NCBI GenBank assembly: GCA_007125255.1
Contig: SLDM01000011.1
Coordinates: forward strand, 1-6,410
Source of the DNA: Phycisphaerales bacterium
GTDB taxonomy: Bacteria > Planctomycetota > Phycisphaerae > Phycisphaerales > SM1A02
Reading direction: 5' to 3'
DNA length: 6,410 bases
Under the pieces are notes generated by a model. That model was not told the DNA's origin. It ran no database searches and saw only the letters and a list, made by a program, of their open reading frames with translations. The position numbers and the translations under genes were made by a program. Positions 1-5,268 of the stretch are shown here, one piece after another (position 1 is the first letter of the stretch; each line of letters starts with the position of its first letter).

Positions 1-1
1 A

Positions 2-1738
2 GAGATTCTCTGTATCGACATCAGTACCCGCCGCACGCGCACGACCGATCAGTGCCAGGAATACCTCGAGATGAAGCCGCACGGCGACCTCGCCATCGCC
101 AACGGCATCGCGCACCTGCTCATCAGCAACGGCACCTACAGCCGGGAGTTCGTCGAGAAGTACTGCAATTTCCGGCAGCTCGACCCCGACCAGCCCGGCA
201 ACATGTACGGCATGCCGATGAGCTTCGAGGCGTACCGGCAGGCCCTCGACAAATACACGCCCGAGCACGTCGAAGAGCTCTCCGGCGTGCCGGCGGAGAA
301 GATCCGCATGCTCGGCGATCTCTTCGGCGACCCGTCGAAAAGAATCACCTCCCTCTGGTGCATGGGCATGAACCAGCACACGCGCGGCACCGCGATCAAC
401 TGCCTCGTGCACTCGATCCACTTCCTCTCCGGCCACTTCGGCACGCCCGGGGACTCCCCCACCTCCCTTACCGGCCAGCCTTCGGCGTGCGGCACGGTGC
501 GCGAAGTCGGCACTCTCTGCCACCTCCTGCCCGGCGGCCGGGTCATCGCCAATGCGGAGAACCGCGCCGAGTCGGAAGACCTCTGGAACGTGCCGCGCGG
601 CCGCATCAAGGCCCAGCCCGGCTACCACACCGTCGCGATGTTCGAACACTTCTGCTCACCCTCCGATCGCGACGGCGCGCTGGATACGCTCTGGGTGCAG
701 GTGACCAATCCCGGCCAGACGCTCCCCAACCTCCACAAGCTCTTCAACCGCAAGAAGGAGCTGGAGAACAAGTTCCTCATCGTCTCGGATGTCTATCCCA
801 CCGCGACGACCGCGCTGGCCGACCTGATCCTTCCCGCCGCGATGTGGGTCGAAAAGAACGGCATGTACGGCAACTCCGAGAGGCGCACCCAGCACTGGTG
901 GAAGATGGTCGATCCGCCGGGTGACGCCCGCGATGACTGCTGGATGACCATCGCCGTCGCCCACCGGCTCATGGAGAAGGGCCACGAGGGCATGCGCGGC
1001 AAGGATGGCAGGTTCATCTTCCATATCGAAGATGAGAGCGGCAACGAAGTGCCGATCTGGGAGTGGGAGCATTACTACGACGTCAACGTCGATCGGCACC
1101 TCTTCGAGGAGTACCGCCCGTTCACGACGTACAAGCAGAAAGACCTCGCGCCGTACGAGGAGTACGTCGCCAGCCGCGGCCTGCGCTGGCCGGTCGTCAA
1201 ACAGGACGATGCGACGTGGCGGGAGACGCGCTTCCGTTTCAGCGGCTTTGATGACCCCTACGTCGAAGAAGGCCGCGAGTATCAATTCTACAACTCCGTC
1301 ACGAAGGACGATCGCGCCCTGATCTGGTTCCGGCCGCACGAGAACCCGCCGGAGATGCCGAACGATGAGTACCCCTTCTGGCTCAACACCGGCCGCGTGC
1401 TTGAACACTGGCATAGTGGCTCGATGACACGGCGCATCCCCGAACTGCAGCGCGCCGTGCCGAAGGCCTACGCCGAGATGAACCCCGAGGATGCGCGTGA
1501 GCTCGGTATCCATCGCGGCGAGCTCGTCCGCATCGAGTCCAGGCGAGGGCACATGGACCTGCCCCTCTGGGTCAACGGCCGGGGCAAGCCGCCGCGCGGT
1601 CAGGTCTTCGTCCCCTTCTTCGATGAGACCATGCTCATCAACGAAGTTACGCTCGAAGCGTACGACCCCTTCTCCCGTCAGCCGGATTACAAGAAGTGCG
1701 CGGTCAAGGTCTCGCGCTCACCGAACCAGCGCACGTAA
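2..1738 (+). CDS. napA: Periplasmic nitrate reductase catalytic subunit NapA (5' partial)
   Basis: Molybdopterin (bis-MGD) enzyme that reduces nitrate to nitrite in the periplasm, receiving electrons from a NapB-type cytochrome. The open frame enters from the left edge and ends at TAA 1736-1738, giving 578 visible residues. E. coli NapA has about 828, so the Tat signal, the 4Fe-4S motif and the molybdenum-ligand cysteine lie off-window. NapA hallmarks in order (first visible codon = 1): [11 protein letters not shown] near the start, MGMNQHTRG at about 121-129, LTGQPSACG at about 156-164, then IVSDVYPT, a [12 protein letters not shown] stretch and a [11 protein letters not shown] stretch. [14 protein letters not shown] lies at about 465-478, and the C-terminus has FVPFFDE followed by DYKKCAVKV. 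The last block is the cofactor-binding C-terminal domain typical of the family. The ATG at 71 is internal, because conserved sequence continues upstream of it. A cytochrome gene follows 43 bases downstream, as in nap operons. Nothing in the visible part looks broken. Confidence 0.95.
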   Translation, partial: EILCIDISTRRTRTTDQCQEYLEMKPHGDLAIANGIAHLLISNGTYSREFVEKYCNFRQLDPDQPGNMYGMPMSFEAYRQALDKYTPEHVEELSGVPAEKIRMLGDLFGDPSKRITSLWCMGMNQHTRGTAINCLVHSIHFLSGHFGTPGDSPTSLTGQPSACGTVREVGTLCHLLPGGRVIANAENRAESEDLWNVPRGRIKAQPGYHTVAMFEHFCSPSDRDGALDTLWVQVTNPGQTLPNLHKLFNRKKELENKFLIVSDVYPTATTALADLILPAAMWVEKNGMYGNSERRTQHWWKMVDPPGDARDDCWMTIAVAHRLMEKGHEGMRGKDGRFIFHIEDESGNEVPIWEWEHYYDVNVDRHLFEEYRPFTTYKQKDLAPYEEYVASRGLRWPVVKQDDATWRETRFRFSGFDDPYVEEGREYQFYNSVTKDDRALIWFRPHENPPEMPNDEYPFWLNTGRVLEHWHSGSMTRRIPELQRAVPKAYAEMNPEDARELGIHRGELVRIESRRGHMDLPLWVNGRGKPPRGQVFVPFFDETMLINEVTLEAYDPFSRQPDYKKCAVKVSRSPNQRT

Positions 1739-1750
1739 CAACTCCACCCC

Positions 1751-1765
1751 GCGACCGCCGGTCGC
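1751..1765 (+). other. Perfect hairpin between napA and napB
   Basis: GCGACC and GGTCGC pair perfectly around a three-base GCC loop, 12 bases after the napA stop and 16 bases before the next start. There is no T-run, so it is unlikely to be an intrinsic terminator. It could protect the napA mRNA 3' end or tune the napA to napB ratio; that role is inferred from position only. Confidence 0.4.
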
Positions 1766-1781
1766 GCTCCGAGAGTTCACC

Positions 1782-2576
1782 ATGGCCGATGAATCACTGA
1801 AACCCGAACCCACGACCACCCGGGCGGTCCACCTGGCGCTCGCTGCCATCATCGCTCTGGCGTTCGTCGGCTTCTTCGTCGGGATCCGCCAGGGCACTCC
1901 CGTCCCTGACCTTGAACCGCGTGAACGGATCGCGGCCGAAGAGCTCCCGGGTGCCGTGCCCGCCATGTCCTACCTCGAGTTTGATCGGCGGCAGTACGGC
2001 CCGAACGCGGAATGGCGGAGCATCCTCACCGATCTCGATCAGCCGCAGATCGACTGGTTCGGCGAACCCGAGCGCACCGAAGCCGGCCGGCAACTGGTCC
2101 TCGCCGCGCGGGCCGAGCGCCGCGCGTTTGACGGCGCGCCGCCGACGGTGCCCCACCCGATCGATCAGATGTCCGCCGCCAGTTGTATGGCCTGCCACCG
2201 TGATGGCATCTCGATCGGCCGGGGCGTGCGTGCCACCCCCATGTCCCACGAGTTCATGCCCAACTGCACCCAGTGTCACGTCGAACAGTCGGCCCCCGCC
2301 CTCGGCTCATTTACCTTCCGCGACAACACGTTCGAACCGGTCGAGTCCGCCGTCGGGGGCGAACGCGCCTGGCCCGGGGCGCCACCGACGGTGCCCCACA
2401 CGACGTTCATGCGGGAAAACTGCCTGAGCTGTCACGGCCCGCAGGGCCCGGACCCGATCCGGACCACGCACCCGTGGCAGACCAACTGTCTGCAGTGCCA
2501 CGCCCCCTCCGCCGTGTTCGATCAGGTCGTCATCGAAGACCGGCCCTCACTGCTCGCTGACCTGGACGGGGGATGA
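1782..2576 (+). CDS. napB: Membrane-anchored tetrahaem NapB-like cytochrome c
   Basis: Predicted electron-transfer partner of NapA, 264 residues. A hydrophobic helix at about 16-35 precedes the haem region and has no clear cleavage site, so the protein is probably anchored with its haem domain outside the cytoplasmic membrane. Four c-type haem motifs are visible: CMACH 135-139, CTQCH 162-166, CLSCH 214-218 and CLQCH 236-240. Each pair follows an APPTVPH motif (119-125 and 200-206). Candidate distal ligands are H125, H156, H206 and H230, where NapB has its PPxxPH and PTHF histidines. Classical NapB has only two haems and one such module, so this reads as an internal duplication. The ATG at 1782 is chosen because it follows a GAGAG stretch (1771-1775) by six bases and precedes the helix; the longer frame upstream overlaps napA and looks non-coding. 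It could instead be named a NapB/NapM-like tetrahaem cytochrome. The role beside NapA is likely, and the symbol is used loosely. Confidence 0.88.
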   Translation: MADESLKPEPTTTRAVHLALAAIIALAFVGFFVGIRQGTPVPDLEPRERIAAEELPGAVPAMSYLEFDRRQYGPNAEWRSILTDLDQPQIDWFGEPERTEAGRQLVLAARAERRAFDGAPPTVPHPIDQMSAASCMACHRDGISIGRGVRATPMSHEFMPNCTQCHVEQSAPALGSFTFRDNTFEPVESAVGGERAWPGAPPTVPHTTFMRENCLSCHGPQGPDPIRTTHPWQTNCLQCHAPSAVFDQVVIEDRPSLLADLDGG

Positions 2577-2591
2577 TGATCCGGCGGATCA
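2577..2591. terminator. Small palindrome between convergent genes
   Basis: TGATCC and GGATCA form a six-base-pair stem with a GGC loop, immediately after the napB-like stop and 45 bases before the 3' end of the opposing ankyrin gene. A second, imperfect GC-rich inverted repeat follows at about 2600-2623 (GTCGCCGG against CCGGCCGAC). The position between convergent stops suits a two-way terminator, but no T-run is present and the stem is short. Confidence 0.25.
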
Positions 2592-2636
2592 GAAACTCTT
2601 GTCGCCGGCGGTCTCCCGGCCGACCATGAGGACCGG

Positions 2637-3476
2637 TCACGAGGACCGCTCTTTCTCCGCGGCCTCGGTGAGCAGCGCAAGAATTTCGATGGCGTTCTTC
2701 AGCCGCTTCTCTGACCAGTTGCGGCGAGAGGCGATCTGTTCCGGGCGCAGTTCCCAAAGCTCATCCGATGGGGGCTCGGACGCTTCGGGTTCAGCGGAGG
2801 ATCTGAGAAAGCTCAAGTGGCTTTCGGCGACATCGATCGCCGACCGGCCTTGAGCATCTTTTCGCAAGGGATCGGCACCGGCATCCAGCAGAAGGCGGAT
2901 ACACTCCGGATCGCTGAAGAACTGCGCTCCCGCGATCAACGGCGTGACGCCCATGTGGTCCACCGGGTCGGCATCGGCGCCGTGTTGCAGCAGCGTTCGA
3001 ACCGCAGTCGGGTTGGCCCCATCTCCGAATGCTGCCTCGTGCATCGGCGTCTCGCCCCGTTGATTGCGCACATTCGGATCAACTCCGGCCGCGATCAATC
3101 GTTTGTTGATCTGGACCGTGGCGTTCGACGCTCCCGAGGACTCCTCCCGGTGCCAGCAGACCGTATGCAGCGCGGTCCCGCCTTTCTCCCCGGCCGGTGG
3201 ATCCGCCCCGCACTCCAGGAGAAAATCAACTGCATCCACCGCGTGCGAAAAGGCAGCGGCTTGCAGCCGGGTCATGCCTGCCGGCCCTTTCTCGGTCTCG
3301 ATGGAGACGCCGGCATCGATGAGAACTCTCGCCATTGCCAAACGCTCACGGCCGCACGCCGCGTCGCTGACGTCGCCACAAAGAAACTTAGGGTCTTCAG
3401 GAAATCGTGTGGGTCGTGCGAACCCGACGTCGTTTGAAATCTCCAGATTGGGTAACTTACGGCGCGGTCGCGCCAT
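2637..3476 (-). CDS. Ankyrin-repeat protein (intact, downstream copy)
   Basis: A 279-residue protein built from ankyrin repeats, which normally act as protein-binding scaffolds; the partner cannot be told from the sequence. Repeat signatures are visible at about 43-60 (ARVLIDAGVSIE), 68-95 (MTRLQAAAFSH then LLECGADP), 99-135 (GGTALHTVC then RLIAAGVDPN), 140-170 (GETPMHEAAFGDG then LLQHGADAD) and 175-204 (GVTPLIAGA then IRLLLDAGADP). A charged, helical tail follows (about 235-279). I see no signal peptide or membrane segment, so it is probably cytoplasmic. An in-frame ATG exists at 3632, but the 52 residues it would add are Arg/Pro/Gly-rich and fall in G-run repeat DNA, so the ATG at 3476 is preferred. 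No strong ribosome site is visible upstream of it. The gene converges with the nap genes and lies downstream of a second ankyrin gene on the same strand, which may be a paralogue or operon mate. Confidence 0.85.
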   Translation of the reverse strand: MARPRRKLPNLEISNDVGFARPTRFPEDPKFLCGDVSDAACGRERLAMARVLIDAGVSIETEKGPAGMTRLQAAAFSHAVDAVDFLLECGADPPAGEKGGTALHTVCWHREESSGASNATVQINKRLIAAGVDPNVRNQRGETPMHEAAFGDGANPTAVRTLLQHGADADPVDHMGVTPLIAGAQFFSDPECIRLLLDAGADPLRKDAQGRSAIDVAESHLSFLRSSAEPEASEPPSDELWELRPEQIASRRNWSEKRLKNAIEILALLTEAAEKERSS

Positions 3477-3575
3477 CCGCGCGTGCCTGCCTGGATCTGG
3501 GCGCCGACGGCAATCGCCTGGACCACGATCACGAAGGAATGACCGGCGACGCCGCGGCGCCGGTGAGCCTCCACT

Positions 3576-3650
3576 GGGGGGCTTCGCCGCCACCCCCCTC
3601 TGGCCCCCCGGCCGACCCCCGAAAGGGCTCATGGGCCATTCTTCGCGAAG
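3576..3650. repeat. G-run hairpin and palindrome cluster upstream of the ankyrin gene
   Basis: GGGGGG at 3576-3581 can pair with CCCCCC at 3593-3598 across an 11-base loop. Further C runs at 3604-3609 and 3616-3620 mean the minus strand carries three G runs of five or six in close succession. TGGCCC (3601-3606) can pair with GGGCCA (3633-3638), and CTTCGCGAAG at 3641-3650 is a perfect palindrome. Relative to the downstream ankyrin gene this is about 100-175 bases upstream of its start, so it would sit in a leader or in intergenic DNA. Confidence 0.45.
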
Positions 3651-4210
3651 TCAGTGCAAGGACGTTTGTGCGGGTTAGACATCGGAGAGAGCGACACTAT
3701 CTCAAAACTGTTCCCGAAGAAGCAGAGTGCGACGAGAGCACGCGACGCGAGCCATGACGGCCGGGTCGGCGGGAGACGAGCACCGGAAGCGTCGACGGTC
3801 GTGTGCGGATCGATATCGCAAAGGACGTTCAGCAATCGTGCTGTGCACGCCGCCCGCCTCATCTGCTCCGGGGCCGGAGCGCAGTCTGGGGCCCCGACGA
3901 GCCGGCCGTCATGGCGTTCAGTCGCAGTTGATGCCGGAAGAGGGGAATGACGATGTCGGGACGACGCCGCCGTGCTGGCCACCGAGGACGGCCCACACAG
4001 ATTCCTGAAGCCCCGAAACTTATTCAGCGCATCGCCGCCGTACTCGGCGCAGATGTGCGGGTCCGCCCCCGCTTCGAGCAGCGCCGCGAAGACCTTCGCG
4101 CGCCCGGCCCGCATCAGCGCGGTCTCACCCAGGTCATCGAGCGTGTTCGGGTCAGCGCCATGCTCCAGGATCAGGCGCACACATTCCACGCTGCCCGATT
4201 CGGCCGCCAT
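3629..4210 (-). CDS. Ankyrin-repeat protein, 3' piece of a frameshifted gene
   Basis: This frame carries the second half of the upstream ankyrin protein. Reading it above the ATG at 4210 gives GEIPLFMAAESGS, a clear repeat start, so real homology begins near 4228 and the ATG is probably not the true start. Two repeats follow: ECVRLILEHGADPN, then GETALMRAG with AALLEAGADPH. Ankyrin character stops near codons at 4030-4000 (GGDALNKFRG). The remaining roughly 120 residues to the stop are Arg/Ser/Pro/Ala-rich with no repeat pattern, so they may be read-through into non-coding DNA after loss of the natural stop or a second frameshift. In another minus frame a stop is reached near 3930, which would give a shorter, more natural tail. 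The frame's last bases overlap the ATG at 3632 by four, which I take as chance. Ankyrin content is sure; the reading as one gene with the 4171-4659 piece is likely. Confidence 0.6.
   Translation of the reverse strand: MAAESGSVECVRLILEHGADPNTLDDLGETALMRAGRAKVFAALLEAGADPHICAEYGGDALNKFRGFRNLCGPSSVASTAASSRHRHSPLPASTATERHDGRLVGAPDCAPAPEQMRRAACTARLLNVLCDIDPHTTVDASGARLPPTRPSWLASRALVALCFFGNSFEIVSLSPMSNPHKRPCTDFAKNGP
3751..3915. repeat. Long-spaced inverted repeat, 22-base arms
   Basis: The arm at 3751-3772 and the reverse complement of 3894-3915 match at 20 of 22 positions. The core GCCATGACGGCC is perfect, and the arms are separated by 121 bases. The segment lies in the part of the frameshifted ankyrin frame that has lost ankyrin character, which suggests that it is intergenic or inserted DNA. 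It does not show the conserved GTTRRRY/RYYYAAC boxes of an integron attC site. It could be a small non-autonomous element remnant or a structured RNA. Confidence 0.5.
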
Positions 4211-4659
4211 GAACAGCGGAATCTCCCCGGCAGACCATGCAGTTGGGTCAGCAGCGAAGGATCGATGACGCGCTTCGCGCCGCGCCGGTCACCATCGGCA
4301 TCGAGGAGAAACCGGAGCCGGTCCACATGGTCGGGGACCAACCGCCACTTCTGAGAAGAACTCCGTCCGCCCCTGCCCGCTGCGAACCAGGCCGCGGTCA
4401 AACCCCATTCCGATTCGGCGTGAAGATCGGCGCCATGTTCAAGGAGCCACTTCAGCGTCTCGACCGTCGCGCCGTCGATGGATCGCGCCGCCACCATCAG
4501 CGGCGACAGCCCGCGCAGCGTGCAATCTTCGTCAATCTCAATATCAGTGCGGCTGTCCATGTCCGCCCCAACGCGGTGTAACCGCTCAAGCGTAGCGATA
4601 TCTCCCCTACGAGCCGCGCGGTGCAGTTCCGGTTCCTCCGGGGCAACTGGTCGAGTCAT
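4171..4659 (-). CDS. Ankyrin-repeat protein, 5' piece of a frameshifted gene
   Basis: Start of the upstream ankyrin gene, ATG at 4657-4659. The frame is open further upstream to 4953, but that part runs through short-repeat DNA (see 4720-5059) and is Pro/Arg-rich. The protein begins with PELHRAARRGDIATLERL and a VGADMD turn (about residues 10-35), a typical N-terminal capping repeat. Next come LSPLMVAARS with LKWLLEHGADLH (about 51-80), GLTAAWFAAGRGG (about 86-98) and VDRLRFLLDADGD (about 112-124). After LTQLHGLPG (residue 145, codon 4225-4227) the frame turns into an unrelated Arg/Trp-rich tail ending at 4171. The neighbouring frame takes over with GEIPLF at the same spot. One extra G in the minus-strand GGGG run at 4225-4228 would join them. 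This may be a true pseudogene, a sequencing or assembly error, or programmed slippage; an error or mutation is the simplest reading. Confidence 0.72.
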   Translation of the reverse strand: MTRPVAPEEPELHRAARRGDIATLERLHRVGADMDSRTDIEIDEDCTLRGLSPLMVAARSIDGATVETLKWLLEHGADLHAESEWGLTAAWFAAGRGGRSSSQKWRLVPDHVDRLRFLLDADGDRRGAKRVIDPSLLTQLHGLPGRFRCSWRPNRAAWNVCA

Positions 4660-4719
4660 GCGGATACATTCCAGCCGAAGAACCAACGCCCATTCGGGGC
4701 CGGCGCCCCGGCTGAGGGC

Positions 4720-4791
4720 AGAAGGGAGAGACGGAGGGAGAGTGACGGAGTGACGAAGGGGAGGCACGAAGGCACGGGGGCACGAAGGGGA
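4720..4791 (+). repeat. Degenerate 8-base phased array, purine-rich on + strand
   Basis: The stretch divides without slippage into nine 8-base units, nearly all G and A with an occasional C or T. Examples are GACGGAGT (4744-4751), GAAGGCAC (4768-4775) and GGGGGCAC (4776-4783). Units resemble one another without being identical, unlike a simple microsatellite. It lies 60-130 bases upstream of the minus-strand ankyrin start. Confidence 0.6.
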
Positions 4792-4816
4792 GGGTGGCGG
4801 CGTCATGAGTTCTGGT

Positions 4817-4846
4817 TTCGTCATTCCCGCGGAAGCGGGATTCCAG
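4817..4846. repeat. Hairpin resembling a dispersed intergenic repeat
   Basis: TCCCGC (4825-4830) and GCGGGA (4835-4840) form a perfect six-base-pair stem with a GGAA loop, inside a TCGTCATTCCCGC context. Very similar 'CATTCCCGC...GCGGGAATCC' hairpins are common as dispersed intergenic repeats in several bacterial groups; that comparison is from memory, not a search. Confidence 0.55.
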
Positions 4847-4877
4847 GGGGGCGCGCCGAAGACGTCCTGCGCGATGA

Positions 4878-4926
4878 ATCCCGGGGTGCCACGGCCAGCG
4901 AGCGCAGCGCGTCGGCCGTGCGGGAT
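4878..4926. repeat. Two-part inverted repeat
   Basis: Outer arms ATCCCG (4878-4883) and CGGGAT (4921-4926) enclose inner arms CACGGCC (4890-4896) and GGCCGTG (4914-4920). On the right the arms are contiguous, while on the left a six-base GGGTGC bulge separates them. The loop is AGCGAGCGCAGC-like. It could fold as a stable hairpin in RNA or single-stranded DNA and sits midway between the two 8-base arrays. Confidence 0.55.
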
Positions 4927-4979
4927 GGAACGATGATCATCCGACCAAGGCATGACGCCTATCTGACGCCCTTACTGTC

Positions 4980-5059
4980 CTCGATGCCTCGATCCCTCGA
5001 CTCCGTCACTTCGTCACTTCGTTACTTCGTTACTTCCCCTGCGCGCCTCTTTGCCTTCA
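4980..5059 (-). repeat. Degenerate 8-base phased array, purine-rich on - strand
   Basis: Ten consecutive 8-base units keep phase. CTCGATGC (4980-4987) is followed by two related CTCGA-type units, then CGTCACTT twice (5004-5019) and CGTTACTT twice (5020-5035). More degenerate units follow, such as TGCCTTCA (5052-5059). Read on the minus strand the units are AAGTGACG-like and share words such as GTGACGGAGT and GTGACGAAG with the array at 4720-4791, so the two arrays are in inverted orientation. Confidence 0.65.
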
Positions 5060-5170
5060 TGCCGGGGTCCACCACCAGCGAGCAGCGCGACTTCAAAACC
5101 GAATTTTCCGGGGTCCCCCGCCGGGCGCCATGCAGAATGAAGAATCGGTGAGTCAATCTGGAGAATTCCC

Positions 5171-5198
5171 TTGCTTTGCCGTCCCCGCGCGCTATGCT
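5171..5198 (+). promoter_or_regulatory. Possible sigma-70-like promoter cut off by the insertion sequence
   Basis: TTGCTT (5171-5176) and TATGCT (5193-5198) have a 16-base spacer. No coding region follows before the transposon begins about 70 bases on, so the target gene, if any, may have been separated by the insertion. Chance matches of this quality are common. Confidence 0.2.
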
Positions 5199-5268
5199 TC
5201 TCTTCGTTCCCAACTTTCACGGAACGCTTACGGAACACCGCCGGCGAAGGCCAAAAGAGGCCGACAAA

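Larger units (their letters stand above)
4660..5268. other. Gene-free repeat-rich intergenic stretch
   Basis: About 610 bases between the ankyrin gene start and the insertion sequence. Frames here are low-complexity (Arg/Ser/Gly or Pro/Ser-rich) and match nothing I recognise. It contains two 8-base-phased arrays, two hairpin repeats, a 10-base palindrome GATGATCATC at 4932-4941, two copies of CCGGGGTCC (5062-5070 and 5108-5116) and a possible promoter. A promoter for the minus-strand ankyrin gene should lie near 4660-4720, but I see no convincing -35/-10 pair there. Confidence 0.6.

Noticed and set aside
52..924. Long + strand open frame overlapping the start of napA
   Set aside because: Arg/His/Pro-rich shadow of the GC-rich napA frame, with no recognisable domain.
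656..1552. Long - strand open frame antisense to napA
   Set aside because: Opposite-strand mirror of a strongly conserved gene; its composition follows napA codon bias.
1491..1781. N-terminal extension of the cytochrome gene overlapping napA
   Set aside because: The extension is Ser/Arg-rich non-coding-like sequence, and a start at 1782 sits properly before the membrane helix.
2817..3437. + strand open frame opposite the intact ankyrin gene
   Set aside because: Antisense to a gene with clear ankyrin repeats and has no domain of its own.
3477..3632. ATG at 3632 as start of the intact ankyrin gene, giving an ATGA overlap with the upstream frame
   Set aside because: The added 52 residues fall in G-run repeat DNA and look non-coding, and the upstream frame's tail is itself doubtful.
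3751..3915. Integron attC-like recombination site
   Set aside because: The arms pair well, but the outer boxes do not match GTTRRRY/RYYYAAC; the nearest is GTTCAGT.
4980..5059. CRISPR array
   Set aside because: Units are only 8 bases, with no repeat-spacer alternation and no cas genes.
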